Assembly (NCBI GenBank): GCA_036897095.1
Contig: JAYMSP010000080.1
Span: 26,454 to 90,453 of the forward strand
DNA: 64,000 nucleotides
Reading direction: 5' to 3'
Origin: Plantago elongata
Lineage: Eukaryota > Streptophyta > Magnoliopsida > Lamiales > Plantaginaceae
The notes under the pieces were generated by a model. That model was given only the letters and a program-made list of their open reading frames with translations, ran no database searches and was not told the origin of the DNA. Both the position numbers and the translations under genes were made by a program. Positions 1 through 10,613 of this stretch are shown here, piece by piece; positions within the stretch are counted from its first letter, which is position 1, and every line of letters begins with the position of its first letter.

Positions 1-16
1 AAGATTCTACATGTAC

Positions 17-1626
17 CTGCTTAACATATATGACTGTAGGTGCCATTAGAGCTTCACCTAGTGTAACAGAGGTGCCAGGGAGATTATCTTTCAGAGAATT
101 GCCACTTCGCTCAAGGACCCTATACAAGAAGGAAATTATAACTCATCCAAACGCATCATATACAAAGGAGGCAAAGTGATCTGATCATTTTATAGCAAAA
201 GAGAAAATATTTAAAGGGTATCAAGAACAAACCTTCTCACAAGAGAGAACCCATTTGAGTGAACTCCACTTGATGGGAGACCAATAAGCAAATCTCCAGC
301 AACTATGTTCTTGCCATCAATAACAGATTCTTTCTTCACAATCCCAACTGCGAAACCACTCAAATCATACTCGCCTTCTTTATAGAAATCAGGCATCTCT
401 GCAGTCTGGATAATACAGCCATCATGTAATGTATGAAATAATTCAAACGAATATGCCACGCCAGTTTCATCCCCCCCTCCCAAAAAAAAAAAAAAAGAAC
501 TCTATGAATTGGAATAAGTACCTCTCCTCCTAGAAGAGCACAGTCAGATTGTTGGCAACCAGTAACTATGCCGCTGATAACCTGCACAGGCAAAAAAAGA
601 TGGCTCAATTTCAACAAAATGATCAAGATATGCAATGGTACCGAATGTATTGTCATACCTTCTCTGCAAGATCGACATCAAGACGACTGGTAGCATAATA
701 ATCAAGGAAGAACAAAGGTTTTGCTCCAGATGTGATAATGTCATTGACACTCATGGCAACCTAAAAAGATTATTTCAATTAACAAAATTTATAATCAGAG
801 AATTTGCAAAGATCCAAAGACAAACAATCTTTACCAAATCAATGCCAATTGTGTCATGGATTCCAGAGTCAAAAGCCAGTTTCAGCTTCGTTCCCACTCC
901 ATCTGTACCAGCCACTAAGTAAGAATCACCTGAACAGTGAAGGTATGGTGAGATTCTGTCTTGAGGTATAGAACACTACCTATTGCAACGAAAACAACCA
1001 GAAACTCATGTGAAACAATTTAAGGGAAACAAATGGAGTGGGCCAGTAAATCACGTAGTCCTCTACAAGGAAGCCTTAAAAGACGCCAACAGGATATAGG
1101 AGTGCAGTTGTACATGCAGCAGGGAACATGTAATCAAACATAAACATACAAGTAGCAATACATCAGTTCTCCTATACCATTATTATCAATCACAAGTCCT
1201 CACAAAGTAAGAAGAAAATGAAATGCATCTTTTCCAAACTGAATTCAGTGGCAAATTTCAAGGTCATACAATATGATGTTTGATAGTGTAATGGGTATCA
1301 TTCATACCCAAAGGAAAGAGTCCTCCAAAACCTCCAACCCCAGGTGCCATCTTGGCAATTCTCCGAACAAGTTCTGTACCAGCATCAATGTCAACACCAG
1401 CATCCTTATAGGTAAGGCTTTCCTCCTTTTTATCTCCAGCCACGGCCTCAACACGATTCTTAGTACCACTGCAAGACATTGAAGGCACAACACTACTTTT
1501 CCTACTTACTGTACTCCCACAATGCTTGGGCAACAAAGGCAAGGAAACTTTCTGAATTTTCGAAGAACTCAGATTGAACAAATTGGCAATATGACCTGAT
1601 GCTTCTATCTTGCACGAGGTATACAT
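17..1626 (-). CDS. PUR5: Phosphoribosylformylglycinamidine cyclo-ligase (AIR synthetase), plastid; 3' end outside the window
   Basis: Catalyses ATP-dependent ring closure of FGAM to AIR, step five of de novo purine synthesis, in plastids. Six coding exons on the minus strand join in frame: 1626-1308, 929-835, 760-659, 581-522, 405-233 and 119-17 (284 codons; the family has about 390-400, so the C-terminal third lies beyond position 1). The start ATG is at 1626-1624; an in-frame TTG just upstream is not needed. Residues 1 to about 65 are Ser/Lys-rich and poorly conserved, as expected of a transit peptide. PurM motifs follow: [32 protein letters not shown] and [18 protein letters not shown] 5' leader intron (1892-1647) separates a non-coding exon beginning near 2000 from the coding exon. 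The family call is secure; the exact transit-peptide cleavage site is not visible. Confidence 0.95.
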
Positions 1627-1892
1627 GTTCCTCAAATAAAGTTAGCCTACAATACACATCGGCAATTTAAAACAATCAAAATGAAATCAACAAAACTATA
1701 ACTATCTAAATTCTAAATCATCACTTAAAACATTATAGACTGACAGTAGCAGGCTAACACAAATGAATTAGTCAATTAACTTAGCTAAACAGGTTCATCG
1801 AAACTAACTACTACGAACTACAAACTAAAATTCTTACTATAATTGAGATTGTAAAAGAGACATGTAAAGTATAAACAGCAGAAAGAAATCAC

Positions 1893-2040
1893 CTTTAAAT
1901 TTAGAGAATTGAATTCTAGGAAAAGGAATGATGATGTAAAAACGAACAGGGAGGAGGGTGGAGAAGAGCTGCAAGTAGTACGCCGGAGGAGAGCGGAGCG
2001 GCGGCGTTTGGGTGTGTGTGTGGTGGAAGTGGTAAGAGAC
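1893..2040 (-). other. PUR5 5' leader exon and start of its promoter
   Basis: On the minus strand a GT donor follows position 1893 and an AG acceptor precedes 1646, so the PUR5 leader is split by an intron of about 245 bases. The upstream end of the leader exon is not defined by the sequence. The region around 1960-2040 is unusually rich in GGA/GGC on the plus strand (CT-rich on the gene strand), typical of plant leaders. Confidence 0.55.
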
Positions 2041-2799
2041 CGGAGTGTATGTTTTCTTTTTCAGGTGGAATCAAGAAAAAGGAAAAGGAATCAAAAGAAA
2101 AGGTCGAGCCCAACTTTTGGTTGGGCCTTGGCCCATATTTGCTTATGACTTATGAACCACCAGGCCCACCACTTAGGTGACTAGGCCCAATAGTACTTGG
2201 TAATTCAGCATTGTTCCCCAGCGGTGTACCGGTGATCCGGCATCAATAAAGCCATGCCGAACTTTATCAATTACTCTCACCGTCTCCCTAGAATTGAAAC
2301 AATTTATTATTTTTGACGTTTCACTAAAATAAAATAATTTTTCCTTCAATAAAAATAACTTCATAATACAAATTATTTTTAACCACACATCATTGAGTTC
2401 ATATGTACTTTTATATTTCAAATTCATTTTTAACTATATACTACATATTTTTCTTAATCGTGTAAAATTAAATTGTTTCAATATTAACGGCCGGGGTATC
2501 TGCCTTTCTTCAAGACAGATTAAGGGATTAAAAAACCCCCACTACCAATGAGTTAAAAGCAGTGACATCCAAATCTTATCCTAATTAGCTCACCCAATGT
2601 TGCACAGCCATGTCAGCAAAATGTATCTCAGTGTATCCAAAACTGGTCTTCTGAAACCACACAATCTTCAGCTGGACATACATTACCTGGCAGGCAGATT
2701 CAGCTCCTTTTCTTTCATAAACTTATTACACAACATTTGATCAACACACAAAAGAACCACAAGAGCTAACTTAAGTAAGTTGTTATAATCTCAGCAAAA
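2041..2799. other. PUR5-PSAK divergent intergenic region
   Basis: The two genes diverge, so this stretch holds both promoters. Its middle is occupied by a MITE-like element (about 2277-2490). On the PSAK side there is an I-box core (GATAAG on the minus strand, 2575-2581) and a CCAAT box (2594-2598), both common in promoters of photosynthesis genes. No clear TATA box precedes PSAK, as in many photosystem genes. The motifs are short and their use is inferred. Confidence 0.4.
2277..2490. mobile_element. MITE-like element, same family as 10398-10613
   Basis: The reverse complement of this AT-rich segment matches the element at 10398-10613 over most of its length. Shared pieces include GAAACAATTTAATTTTACAC, then GATTAAGAA, TTTGAAATATAAAA and a final ATTTCAATTC near the far end. 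Both copies have inverted ends built around GAAACAATTT / AAATTGTTTC. Ends are diverged, so the limits are approximate. The superfamily looks Tc1/mariner (Stowaway-like) because the second copy begins with a CTCCCT motif next to TA. Confidence 0.55.
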
Positions 2800-3723
2800 A
2801 TGGCCAGTGCTGTCACCATTTCCATCCCACAATACAATGGTCTCAGGGCACAACCATCACTTTCTCCAGTCAAGAACATGGTAAGTGTTCTCCATTATGT
2901 GTTTTCACATTCGATAAATTTACGTGGCTATCACTCCCTTTTTTAGTTGTTGTTTAACTCTACGTACGTAACTGCTTATGTTAAGTAAGATATAATTGAG
3001 ATATCTGATATATAAAGCTTCGGCCTAGAAGTTACGATGCTACATTGACTTAGTTTTCACATTTTCTTGCATCATGATCAATCAATAGTAACATGTTACC
3101 TCAGTTTGCACTATGAACTGTGACTCCTCACCAAATATGTTAATATTCTACGTATAATCAGTGTAAATGATTTGTTGCGACGTGAGAAATATAGGACGAA
3201 ACGGAGGATGCTAGTTAGCTCTATTTGCAAACTGGTTTTAATTTTTCAAAGCAGAATCACCAGGAATCATGTTTACAAATCATCTCGAGAACATTTTGTT
3301 TTATCAAACACACACACCTGCTAAAATGGGAGTTTTTGTAGGTTGTTTCCGTTCCCATGAGGCGCAGGCGAATGGGAGTTAGATGTGACTTCATTGGCTC
3401 ACCAACAAACCTGGTAACCATTTAAAAAAATTCTATATTAACAAATGAAACAGCATAAATTTCTCCTGGACTAATTTGGTGTCTTCAATATGCAGATCAT
3501 GGTGAGTGCAACAAGCTTGATGCTATTCGCAGGTCGTTTCGGGTTGGCACCATCTGCGAACCGCAAGGCAACTGCTGGGCTAAAGCTTGAAGCTAGGGAT
3601 TCTGGCCTCCAGACCGGTGACCCCGCTGGGTTCACCTTGGCAGACACCTTGGGGTGCGGTGTTGTTGGTCACATTATTGGGGTTGGAGTTGTACTAGGCC
3701 TCAAGAACATTGGTGCTATATAA
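2800..3723 (+). CDS. PSAK: Photosystem I reaction centre subunit K, chloroplast precursor
   Basis: Small thylakoid membrane subunit at the edge of the photosystem I core, where it helps bind light-harvesting Lhca2/Lhca3 and docks antenna during state transitions. Three exons, 2800-2880, 3342-3413 and 3496-3723, give 126 residues, the usual precursor length. Residues 1 to about 43 form a Ser/Arg-rich transit peptide ending in RRRRMGVRC. The mature part starts near [10 protein letters not shown], has a first hydrophobic helix ([17 protein letters not shown]), a stromal loop with the conserved [15 protein letters not shown], and a second helix ending [18 protein letters not shown]. Both introns are phase 0. 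Nothing is broken or missing. It is transcribed away from PUR5; light regulation is likely from the family and from the I-box upstream. Confidence 0.97.
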
Positions 3724-4569
3724 TTTTCTATGTTTAATATTGTTCAATGTAAATCATCAGTTATGAATTGTGATTCTAGTTGTTCACACGATTAAAGTTT
3801 TGTTTCAACTTCCTTCAGAATGTCTGGGACATTTCAACTTGATATGAAACACTACATCACAATGCTCACTAGAACTAAAATCTCTAAGTGTATTTTTAAT
3901 AATAAAATGATTTTAAAAAAAGGAGAAGGACCAACCCCGAATACGTACGTTTTGATCGAAAATACAAACTTTTTTATATTGATCAACGGAAAATAAATAT
4001 AGTGTTTAACCTTACACACCTCGTTATATTATATAGTATCTGATTTTACAATTTACATTTGGTACGTATATTGATCATACTTTCAGTTAAATTTAAAACT
4101 TACTTGTATATATTTGATTTTTGTGAGACCTTTTCCAAAGGGATATAGTATTGATTATTTAGCATTTTATATAACTATACAAACATCATAAGTATAACAA
4201 TTTGCATTATATGCAATTTAAAATTTGTGATGTTTGTAACTACAAATGTAATGTTCGTAATATTTTATAATTTTAAAGATAATTTTAAGAGGTGACCTAA
4301 TTACAAAGTTGTTCCAGTAAAATATGATATACCCTTAAATATACAGTATATAAAATTTGGACATTTGTTTCGGGAGAGCTACAAATTGATACATTATGTG
4401 CTCATTTATTTCAAATTTCTTTGAGCAAAAATTGTTGCAACATATCACTAAAATTTTAAGTGTGAATGGACCATATAATCCTTGTAATAGTACCTCTTTA
4501 TTTTTTTTGGAATGATCATCTCCCTTGTTTTCTTGTAAGTTGATGATCTCATAAATACTCAAATTAATC
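3724..4569. other. AT-rich spacer and PSAK 3' region
   Basis: The first 150 bases or so are the PSAK 3' untranslated region. The rest is very AT-rich, with short open frames that have no protein character. No gene, RNA gene or clear repeat unit was recognised here. Confidence 0.5.
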
Positions 4570-4855
4570 TAGATAAAATTTAATTTTGTTCACTTTAAAA
4601 AGTTCATAACTTGAGAAAAATATATTAAAAATAAATAAAAATCCTAACGGCATTATTTTTTGACATCTATAGATATAAATCACTATTGACCATGTTTGAA
4701 TTGTTTTTCGGATATCTATGAAAATCACCAACGACTTTATTTGAACCTTACGAAATTGTAAACGAGTTGTACGGATACAATTTTATTAATTTTAATTTTT
4801 AAACATTGTTATAAGATCTCAAGTATATAAAATGATCATTTATATAAAGAAATTT

Positions 4856-4935
4856 ACAACAAAGTACAGCTCAATTGGCAGTATGCTTCACCTCCAACCA
4901 ATAGTTAATGGGTTCGAGTCACCCTTTGGCCGTTT
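4856..4935 (+). repeat. tRNA-derived repeat (SINE-head-like)
   Basis: Contains a good A-box-like CAGCTCAATTGG and a B-box-like GGGTTCGAGTC, followed by a run of A and then TA repeats. The same unit occurs twice in NRPB7 intron 3. The arms of a tRNA cloverleaf do not pair well and there is no convincing acceptor stem, so this is a tRNA-derived repeat and not a functional tRNA gene. Confidence 0.6.
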
Positions 4936-4959
4936 AAAAAATATATATATAAATAAATG

Positions 4960-5270
4960 TTCGTGCCCAATGCCCCTACGTACCCAATGCACGGTGCCCA
5001 TTGCCCCGACCCAAAGTCTCAAACTTGTATATCCGTAGACTCTCTACTTACCCGACCACTATATAAAGAAAATGCCCCTGACTAATGCACCTACTCAATG
5101 CCCGTGCCACGACCCAATGTCCCAGATTGATATATACGTAGACTCTCTACTATCCCGACAACTTCAAATGACAACAATGCCCCGAACCAAGTGCCCATCA
5201 TCCGAGACTAATGCTCGTGTCCAATGTCCCCGTGCCCCGACTACTACTTGCATCTTGACATGACTCGTCA
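4960..5270. repeat. GC-rich degenerate tandem repeat inside the fold-back element
   Basis: Two units of about 103 bases share GTAGACTCTCTACT (5035 and 5138) and adjoining CCCGAC and CGACCCAA tracts. Around them the motif TGCCC recurs many times. The block stands out by GC content against very AT-rich surroundings. It encodes nothing recognisable. Confidence 0.6.
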
Positions 5271-5705
5271 TCACGTCGTCGTGAACATTATTATTACTTT
5301 CTTTACATATATATGATTTTATTTTTTAGAATGAGATATATACAATATTAGAAGAGTGTTAAAAAATTAAAATTAGTAAAATTGTACTTTTAAAACTCAT
5401 TTTACAATTTATTAAGGTTAAAATTTATTAGTGATTTTTATAAATCTCAGTAAATAATTTAAATATAGTCAAGAGTGGTCTTTATTTATAGATCTCGTAA
5501 AAATAAAATTCTCGGTGATTTTTATTTACCTTTTGCATTTTATTTTTCAAGCTATATACATTTTAAAGTGGACAAAATTAAAATTAAAAAAAAATAAGTA
5601 TGAAAAATTTTATCAATTACTGAAATTTGTGGTCTCATGTCACTTTTGGTTTACACTGTACATTTTAATGTACTAATTTATTGTTAAATATAGTAACTTG
5701 ATGAA

Positions 5706-5860
5706 TATTATAGAATAAATGTATAAGAGTTAGTATTGGGTTAGATTGTTATAGACCTAACTATTACGGGTTCTTTAAAAGTTTCTTTCTCATCTATAAG
5801 TATATGGTTAATACTTTATTTATCATATTAGAATAAATTATATTTTATTTTTCTTTAACA
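5706..5860 (+). repeat. 5' LTR of the copia-type element
   Basis: 155 bases. It begins TATTATAG where the 3' copy has TGTTAGAG, so the canonical TG start has mutated. It ends TTTAACA just before the primer-site-like sequence. Confidence 0.75.
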
Positions 5861-6407
5861 CGTTAGTGCTTATACCGAATCTAGGTTATAAACCCTCAGT
5901 CATGAGCCACCAAATCTCGACAGTATGCATGCACCAATCTATAGGACACTCACCGAGTTGAAAAGCTGTGAAAAATTCAATAATTTGTAAAAGAGGAATT
6001 ATGCAATCATGTCCAATGACCTCACCAGCAAACGGCATCAAAAACATTGGCCACTTATTATTTTCTCTTCTTCTCTCTTAATCTTATAGTACAATTTATT
6101 CGTAAGATGCCCGAGAGATTGACTAAAATTCTTGTTTGATGATTGCACGTACATCGGTATCATGAATTTCGAGTCTTGGTTAGTTGGTTTATGTGCCATT
6201 GGGTTTATAAAGATATTGCCCATCTGCCGATCAGATAAGTTCCATTTAAATTTTATTTTGCTGATAAGTTTAAGCCTCTTATTGACATTTTGTATATAAG
6301 ATAATTTATCATATCATCTAAAGTGAATAAGTGATATTACAAAACATCATAATCATAAGTGATCTAGAATTGATGTTTGAGAATTTTCGAAATTCTAAAG
6401 AAATATG

Positions 6408-6775
6408 GAATAACCAACCGACATTTTTAGTACAAAAACATTATGGTTTAGAAGTAATCAAGATTTGATGATTAAAAATTTTATGAAATTTAAAAAAATC
6501 TATGGAATAACCAACCGGCGTTGTTGTGATATATCATGCACACCAATATTAAACAATATTTTTCATGGTAATGCAAATGAAGTGTGGATAGCCAACCGGC
6601 TTAGTTGGATATATCAAAATCACTTCTATTGTGAAAATCAACCAGCATAGTTGGAATATATCGATAATTAAAGTCATTTATATATGTGAATAACCAACCG
6701 GTATAGTTGGGATATATCAATGATTAAAGTCACTTATGTTGTGAAATAACCAACCGGCGTAGTTGGATATATCAT
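6408..6775. repeat. Imperfect tandem repeats with CCAAC...GTTGG dyads
   Basis: Six copies of a unit built on CCAACCGGCRTAGTTGG followed by ATATATCA lie at about 6414, 6511, 6592, 6638, 6694 and 6750. The last four are 46-56 bases apart and share AATYACTTATGTTGTGAA spacers. Each core can fold as CCAAC/GTTGG. The block is in the non-coding leader part of the copia-type element. Confidence 0.7.
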
Positions 6776-9451
6776 TTATCAAAATTACTTAGGTTGTGAA
6801 ACAATTATTGATGATGATATGCTAGAAAAAGTATACACTATATTTGATGCCTCTAATATGCTAATTTAGTAGCAATATCGTGAAAAGGCCATGCAACATT
6901 GCATGAGGAAAATATGACATATACGAGGTAAACAGTGTCAAAATATGCTTGAATGATAGTGTTGGATGATTTGCATCAACCTATCACGTGACTACTTATC
7001 AATGATAAGAACATGAGTAAGTTTATTATATCTTGTGAGATAGATATATGATTACCAATATGAAATTGGTAAGAATATTAATGAGACAACGAGCATTTGA
7101 GGAGCATTATATTGCAAATGCTCAAGTGTATATATATACCCCTAGAGATGGATTATGTCTAGAAGACATAATGAAAGTGTATAATTGATTTCATCATCAT
7201 ATAAGAGTTTGTATTCTCACGAAGCTGTGCTCAAGAACACATACATACTAAATTCTTGAATTGATTGATATGGTTAGTCTTGCCAATTATGAATGCACAA
7301 CGATTGTGTCCAAATGTCACATTATATAAATGCCAAGTTCAAGTGATTTATGAGAGATATCTCGATGTGACAAATTAGGCCATCCGGGTATCATTGCCCG
7401 TTGTTGTGAAACCTGGAGTTTCCATGCGATTATGTGTTGTAATTATTACTAAGGCAAGACACAACATTTAGATGAAGGATGCTTGTGGAGATCTTAAAAT
7501 GACCAAAAGTCAAACTTTAAAAGTTGGCATTGATTGGTATATTGGTTGGAAATCCACAAGTATTATCTCCAATTTAAGGGCAAGTTTATTTTCAGCACAA
7601 ACAAATCAAACTGTGCAAAATATATATATTAACTCCTTATCATATTGTTCTTTGCAAAAAACAAATGCATGAAGCATGTAGATGGCCATATGTATGATTA
7701 TCTAAGTTGGGCATGTAAATTTATATTTTGAGCCCTTATTACTAGTATGAGCTAGTTTTTCCCAGCTTAGGGGAGGAGGAACATGAGAAAGCTGGTAAAA
7801 TCGAATTCGTAGAGCGAATTGGTCCCCATACATTTGAAAGTTCTAACCCGAACTAAATATTCAGCTTCATGTTACTATATCAAGATATGTTCAAACATGA
7901 AATTATATGATTTGATTCTTGACCCGCTATGACATGATATTGTGAGGCATACAAAGTTGCATATTGGTTGTAGAATGACATGTGTTGAATATTGAGATAA
8001 TTTGCCAAATTGTACTAATGATTTTAGTGGAATACGATTCCAGTGTTAAGTACAATATAAATGGATTGGCAAGATCCAATAGCTGGTATTCTTGAGGAGT
8101 GATGAATGTCATAAATAGCATAGATATATTAATGAAAATGGTACCTCCAAACAATATTCATATATTGATGATCGATCAATACTTACTTGAAAATTAAGAA
8201 AAGAGATTTGATATACCGGTATACATAGAACCGAGAGAATTATAAGCATATGCGAAATTCGACGGACATGTAGATGGGGATCTTACATGTGAGTCCAGTC
8301 GATGACATCATGACGATGGGAAATGAGCCCATGGACTTGAGGTCCTTTAGATCAAACGAATTAGAAATCCGTATGGTACCGTTGCATTATCGAGTCGATT
8401 TTTATGTGCATTTAATTTAGATACTAAGCATTGTATCATGACATGTTTATTCTTATTTGAATGTTACCGCTTAGACTAACATGCAGGTTGTACAAGGAAT
8501 TATTTTACTTGAAAGCCATATGATATTGGAAAATTTCAATGAGGGAAAATATTATCTCCGAAGTAAGTTTCAAAAGGAGACTAAAGTATCATGTCGGTGA
8601 ACATGGATTGAATGAGTAAAAGTTCTTGAGGAACTAAGGTTTTATGTTTGTAAACCTATATGAACAAGTAAAATATGATATATGATTCTCATTACTCGTG
8701 AAGAGTATTATTGGTTACATCGATGTTGGCTAAACCTGAAATTTGAGCATGTATGAGATAATTACAAGGAGTATTGCTACTATCCTTGTATTCACAAGGT
8801 CCTGAAGTACCATAATCTTAAAGTTGAGCTATGCTGAGCTACATAATTTCTTACTATACCTTATGAAGAAAGTCTATCTTGTCAAGTAAGGGAGATCATT
8901 ATTGAAGAGCAATGAGGAAGTTTGCGCATTTCATGAGAAATGGTTGCATTCTTTTACCATCTACAAGTTTTTATTCCATTGGGTTTTTCCCAGTGAGATT
9001 TTAAATGAGGCAACATTATAAGCGCATATATCTCTATGATTGGGAAATTGTTTCGTAATGATAAGAGCTATATATGGGATTGTTGGATATCTTTAAAACA
9101 TTATGAAGTGATGTCATGGAACATGTTGGAACTGAGTTCTTCCTGAAGAACACAAGGCGTATATTACAAAGTTCTTCTGCCATAAGAAGATTTCACCGAA
9201 GTACAACATATCTGAAGATTTGCTCAACCGCATCACATTCAACTTCATTATTTAAATAGCTGGTTTAGAATATTGGATTTACGACATTCGAAGAATTGAA
9301 GTGATACATTAATTAGGGGAGTTGGATACGCACTGCACTCTTTTTCCATTTCGCTAGGTTTTTATCCCACTGGATTTCTCTTAGCAAGGTTTCTAACGAG
9401 TCAGTAACTCTCGCGTACCAACTATCACTAACTGTTGTTCATTCAGGGTAG

Positions 9452-9614
9452 TGTTAGAGAATAAATGTACAACAGTTTGTATCGAGTTATACTGTTATAA
9501 ACCCAACTGTTACGAGCTCTCTAGAAGCTTCTTTCTCATATATGAGTACATGCTTGTACTCTTTTATTTATTACATCATAATAAACCCTATTTCATTTCT
9601 ATCAAGTTTCAACA
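9452..9614 (+). repeat. 3' LTR of the copia-type element
   Basis: 163 bases, TGTTAGAG...TTTCAACA, preserving the TG...CA ends. Immediately followed by the ATGAA target duplication. Confidence 0.78.
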
Positions 9615-9662
9615 ATGAAGAATTTGTTTGTCATTTTTTTTGTAAAAAGTGATATGAATTAG

Positions 9663-9913
9663 GGGCTGATTGGAGTAGCATCCAAATGCCCGTTTGGAGG
9701 CTACTCGGGGATTTTGTGTTTGTTATGGCATTTAAATGCCGAAAATCGAAATGGCTCTACAGTAACAATATTTTTCTCTAGCTATATAACAAACATATAA
9801 TACCCTATCCAATTACAATTCTATACCAAACACAATTTTAACAATCCCACTACAATTCCAATCACTATTCAGACATTTAAATCGAATCATTTAAGTCACG
9901 TGCTAATCAGCCC
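9663..9913. mobile_element. MITE with 9-bp inverted ends and ATTAG duplication
   Basis: Begins GGGCTGATT and ends AATCAGCCC, a perfect 9-base terminal inverted repeat. ATTAG lies directly on both sides (9658-9662 and 9914-9918). At 251 bases without coding capacity it fits a non-autonomous DNA transposon. The 5-base duplication leaves the superfamily open. Confidence 0.72.
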
Positions 9914-10048
9914 ATTAGTATATTTTTGTAAAAAATTTCATCTGATTTGTCCCTTCATCCGAACAACTAACAACTGGGCTTTGGGCTTCGGGTTCTATTC
10001 TTCTTCGCTACCAAAAAACAAAATAAAAATAGGGTAAGGTCTCGTCTA

Positions 10049-10062
10049 CGTCACTGATGACG
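10049..10062. promoter_or_regulatory. Paired TGACG motifs (as-1/TGA-factor-like) upstream of ABCC-A
   Basis: CGTCA (10049-10053) and TGACG (10058-10062) form an inverted pair separated by four bases, about 0.6 kb before the presumed first exon of ABCC-A. TGACG pairs are the binding core of as-1 elements recognised by TGA bZIP factors, which control many plant detoxification genes. Classic as-1 has direct, not inverted, motifs, so function here is only suggested. Confidence 0.35.
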
Positions 10063-10397
10063 CTCATATGGTAGACCAGTGGACAAGTAACAGAGAGTAG
10101 CAAACTACCATGCGAACAAATCAAGAATTTATTATGAAATAATTCAACACCCTCGAAGAGCAATTCAACACCCATTCAACTCAAATAATCGTGCGGTGCG
10201 ATCATCATCACATCACCATACCAAATCAACCTCGTCGTAGGTAGTAGGTACTATCTCAATTTCTCTGTGCTGTGCTGCTACAACATTAACCAGAGAAACT
10301 CACTTTTCTTCTGCTCATTATTTACGGGTCACCATAAAACCACATATACTACTACATAGTCTATTTATTTATTGACATAATAATCTATTAATCATAT

Positions 10398-10613
10398 ACT
10401 CCCTGCGATCCGTTTATCACGAAACAATTTAATTTTACACGAATTAAAAAAATATATATGTGATTAAGAATAAGTTTGAAATATAAAATTACATGCGTAC
10501 GTAATTAAAAATGAATTATATTATATAATTATTCTTATAAATAAAAATTCAACTTATTTTATTGATATTTTTAAAGTGAAAAAATTATTTCAATTCCAGT
10601 GGGAAGGAGTTAG
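10398..10613. mobile_element. Stowaway-like MITE next to the ABCC-A leader
   Basis: Starts CTCCCTGCGATCC after TA and ends GGGAAGGAGT before TA, so the ends are imperfect inverted repeats of the Tc1/mariner Stowaway type. Internal sequence (ACAATTTAATTTTACACGAA, TTTGAAATATAAAAT) matches the element at 2277-2490 in the opposite direction. It ends close to the presumed transcription start of ABCC-A. Confidence 0.65.

Larger units (their letters stand above)
4570..5592. mobile_element. Fold-back type element with long inverted arms and a tRNA-like/GC-rich core
   Basis: Two arms of about 285-295 bases (4570-4853 and 5297-5592) are inverted copies of each other with many substitutions. TAATTTTGTTCACTTT at 4581 pairs with AAAGTGGACAAAATTA at 5565, and similarity continues inward to the tract ending TATAAAGAAA near 4853. 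The 440-base core carries a tRNA-like segment (about 4856-4935) and a GC-rich tandem repeat (4960-5270). No transposase frame is present, so it would be non-autonomous. Long arms suit a fold-back or Mutator-like element; no target duplication could be fixed because the outer ends are too diverged. Confidence 0.6.
5706..9614 (+). mobile_element. Decayed Ty1/copia-type LTR retrotransposon with 5-bp target duplication
   Basis: Short LTRs at 5706-5860 and 9452-9614 are homologous across their length (shared AGAATAAATGTA, then a TGTTATA tract, GTTTCTTTCTCAT, and AATAAA near the end). Both are flanked directly by ATGAA (5701-5705 and 9615-9619), a perfect target-site duplication. A primer-site-like CGTTAGTGCT follows the 5' LTR. 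The interior is about 3.6 kb and full of stops. A trace of the GAG-pre-integrase region survives near 7370-7400, where the reading resembles RLGHPG, and a polypurine-like AGGGGAG tract lies near 9316. Protein genes are beyond recovery. LTR divergence suggests an old insertion. Confidence 0.8.

Noticed and set aside
1624-1635. PUR5 start at an upstream TTG (1635)
   Set aside because: Not an ATG; the first in-frame ATG at 1626 gives a normal transit peptide. The same reasoning removes TTG starts for ABCC-B and ABCC-C.
4856-4935. Functional tRNA gene
   Set aside because: A and B boxes are present but the stems do not pair and there is no acceptor stem, so it is a tRNA-derived repeat.
6408-6775. 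CRISPR-like array
   Set aside because: Repeats are imperfect, spacing is uneven and the context is a plant retrotransposon.
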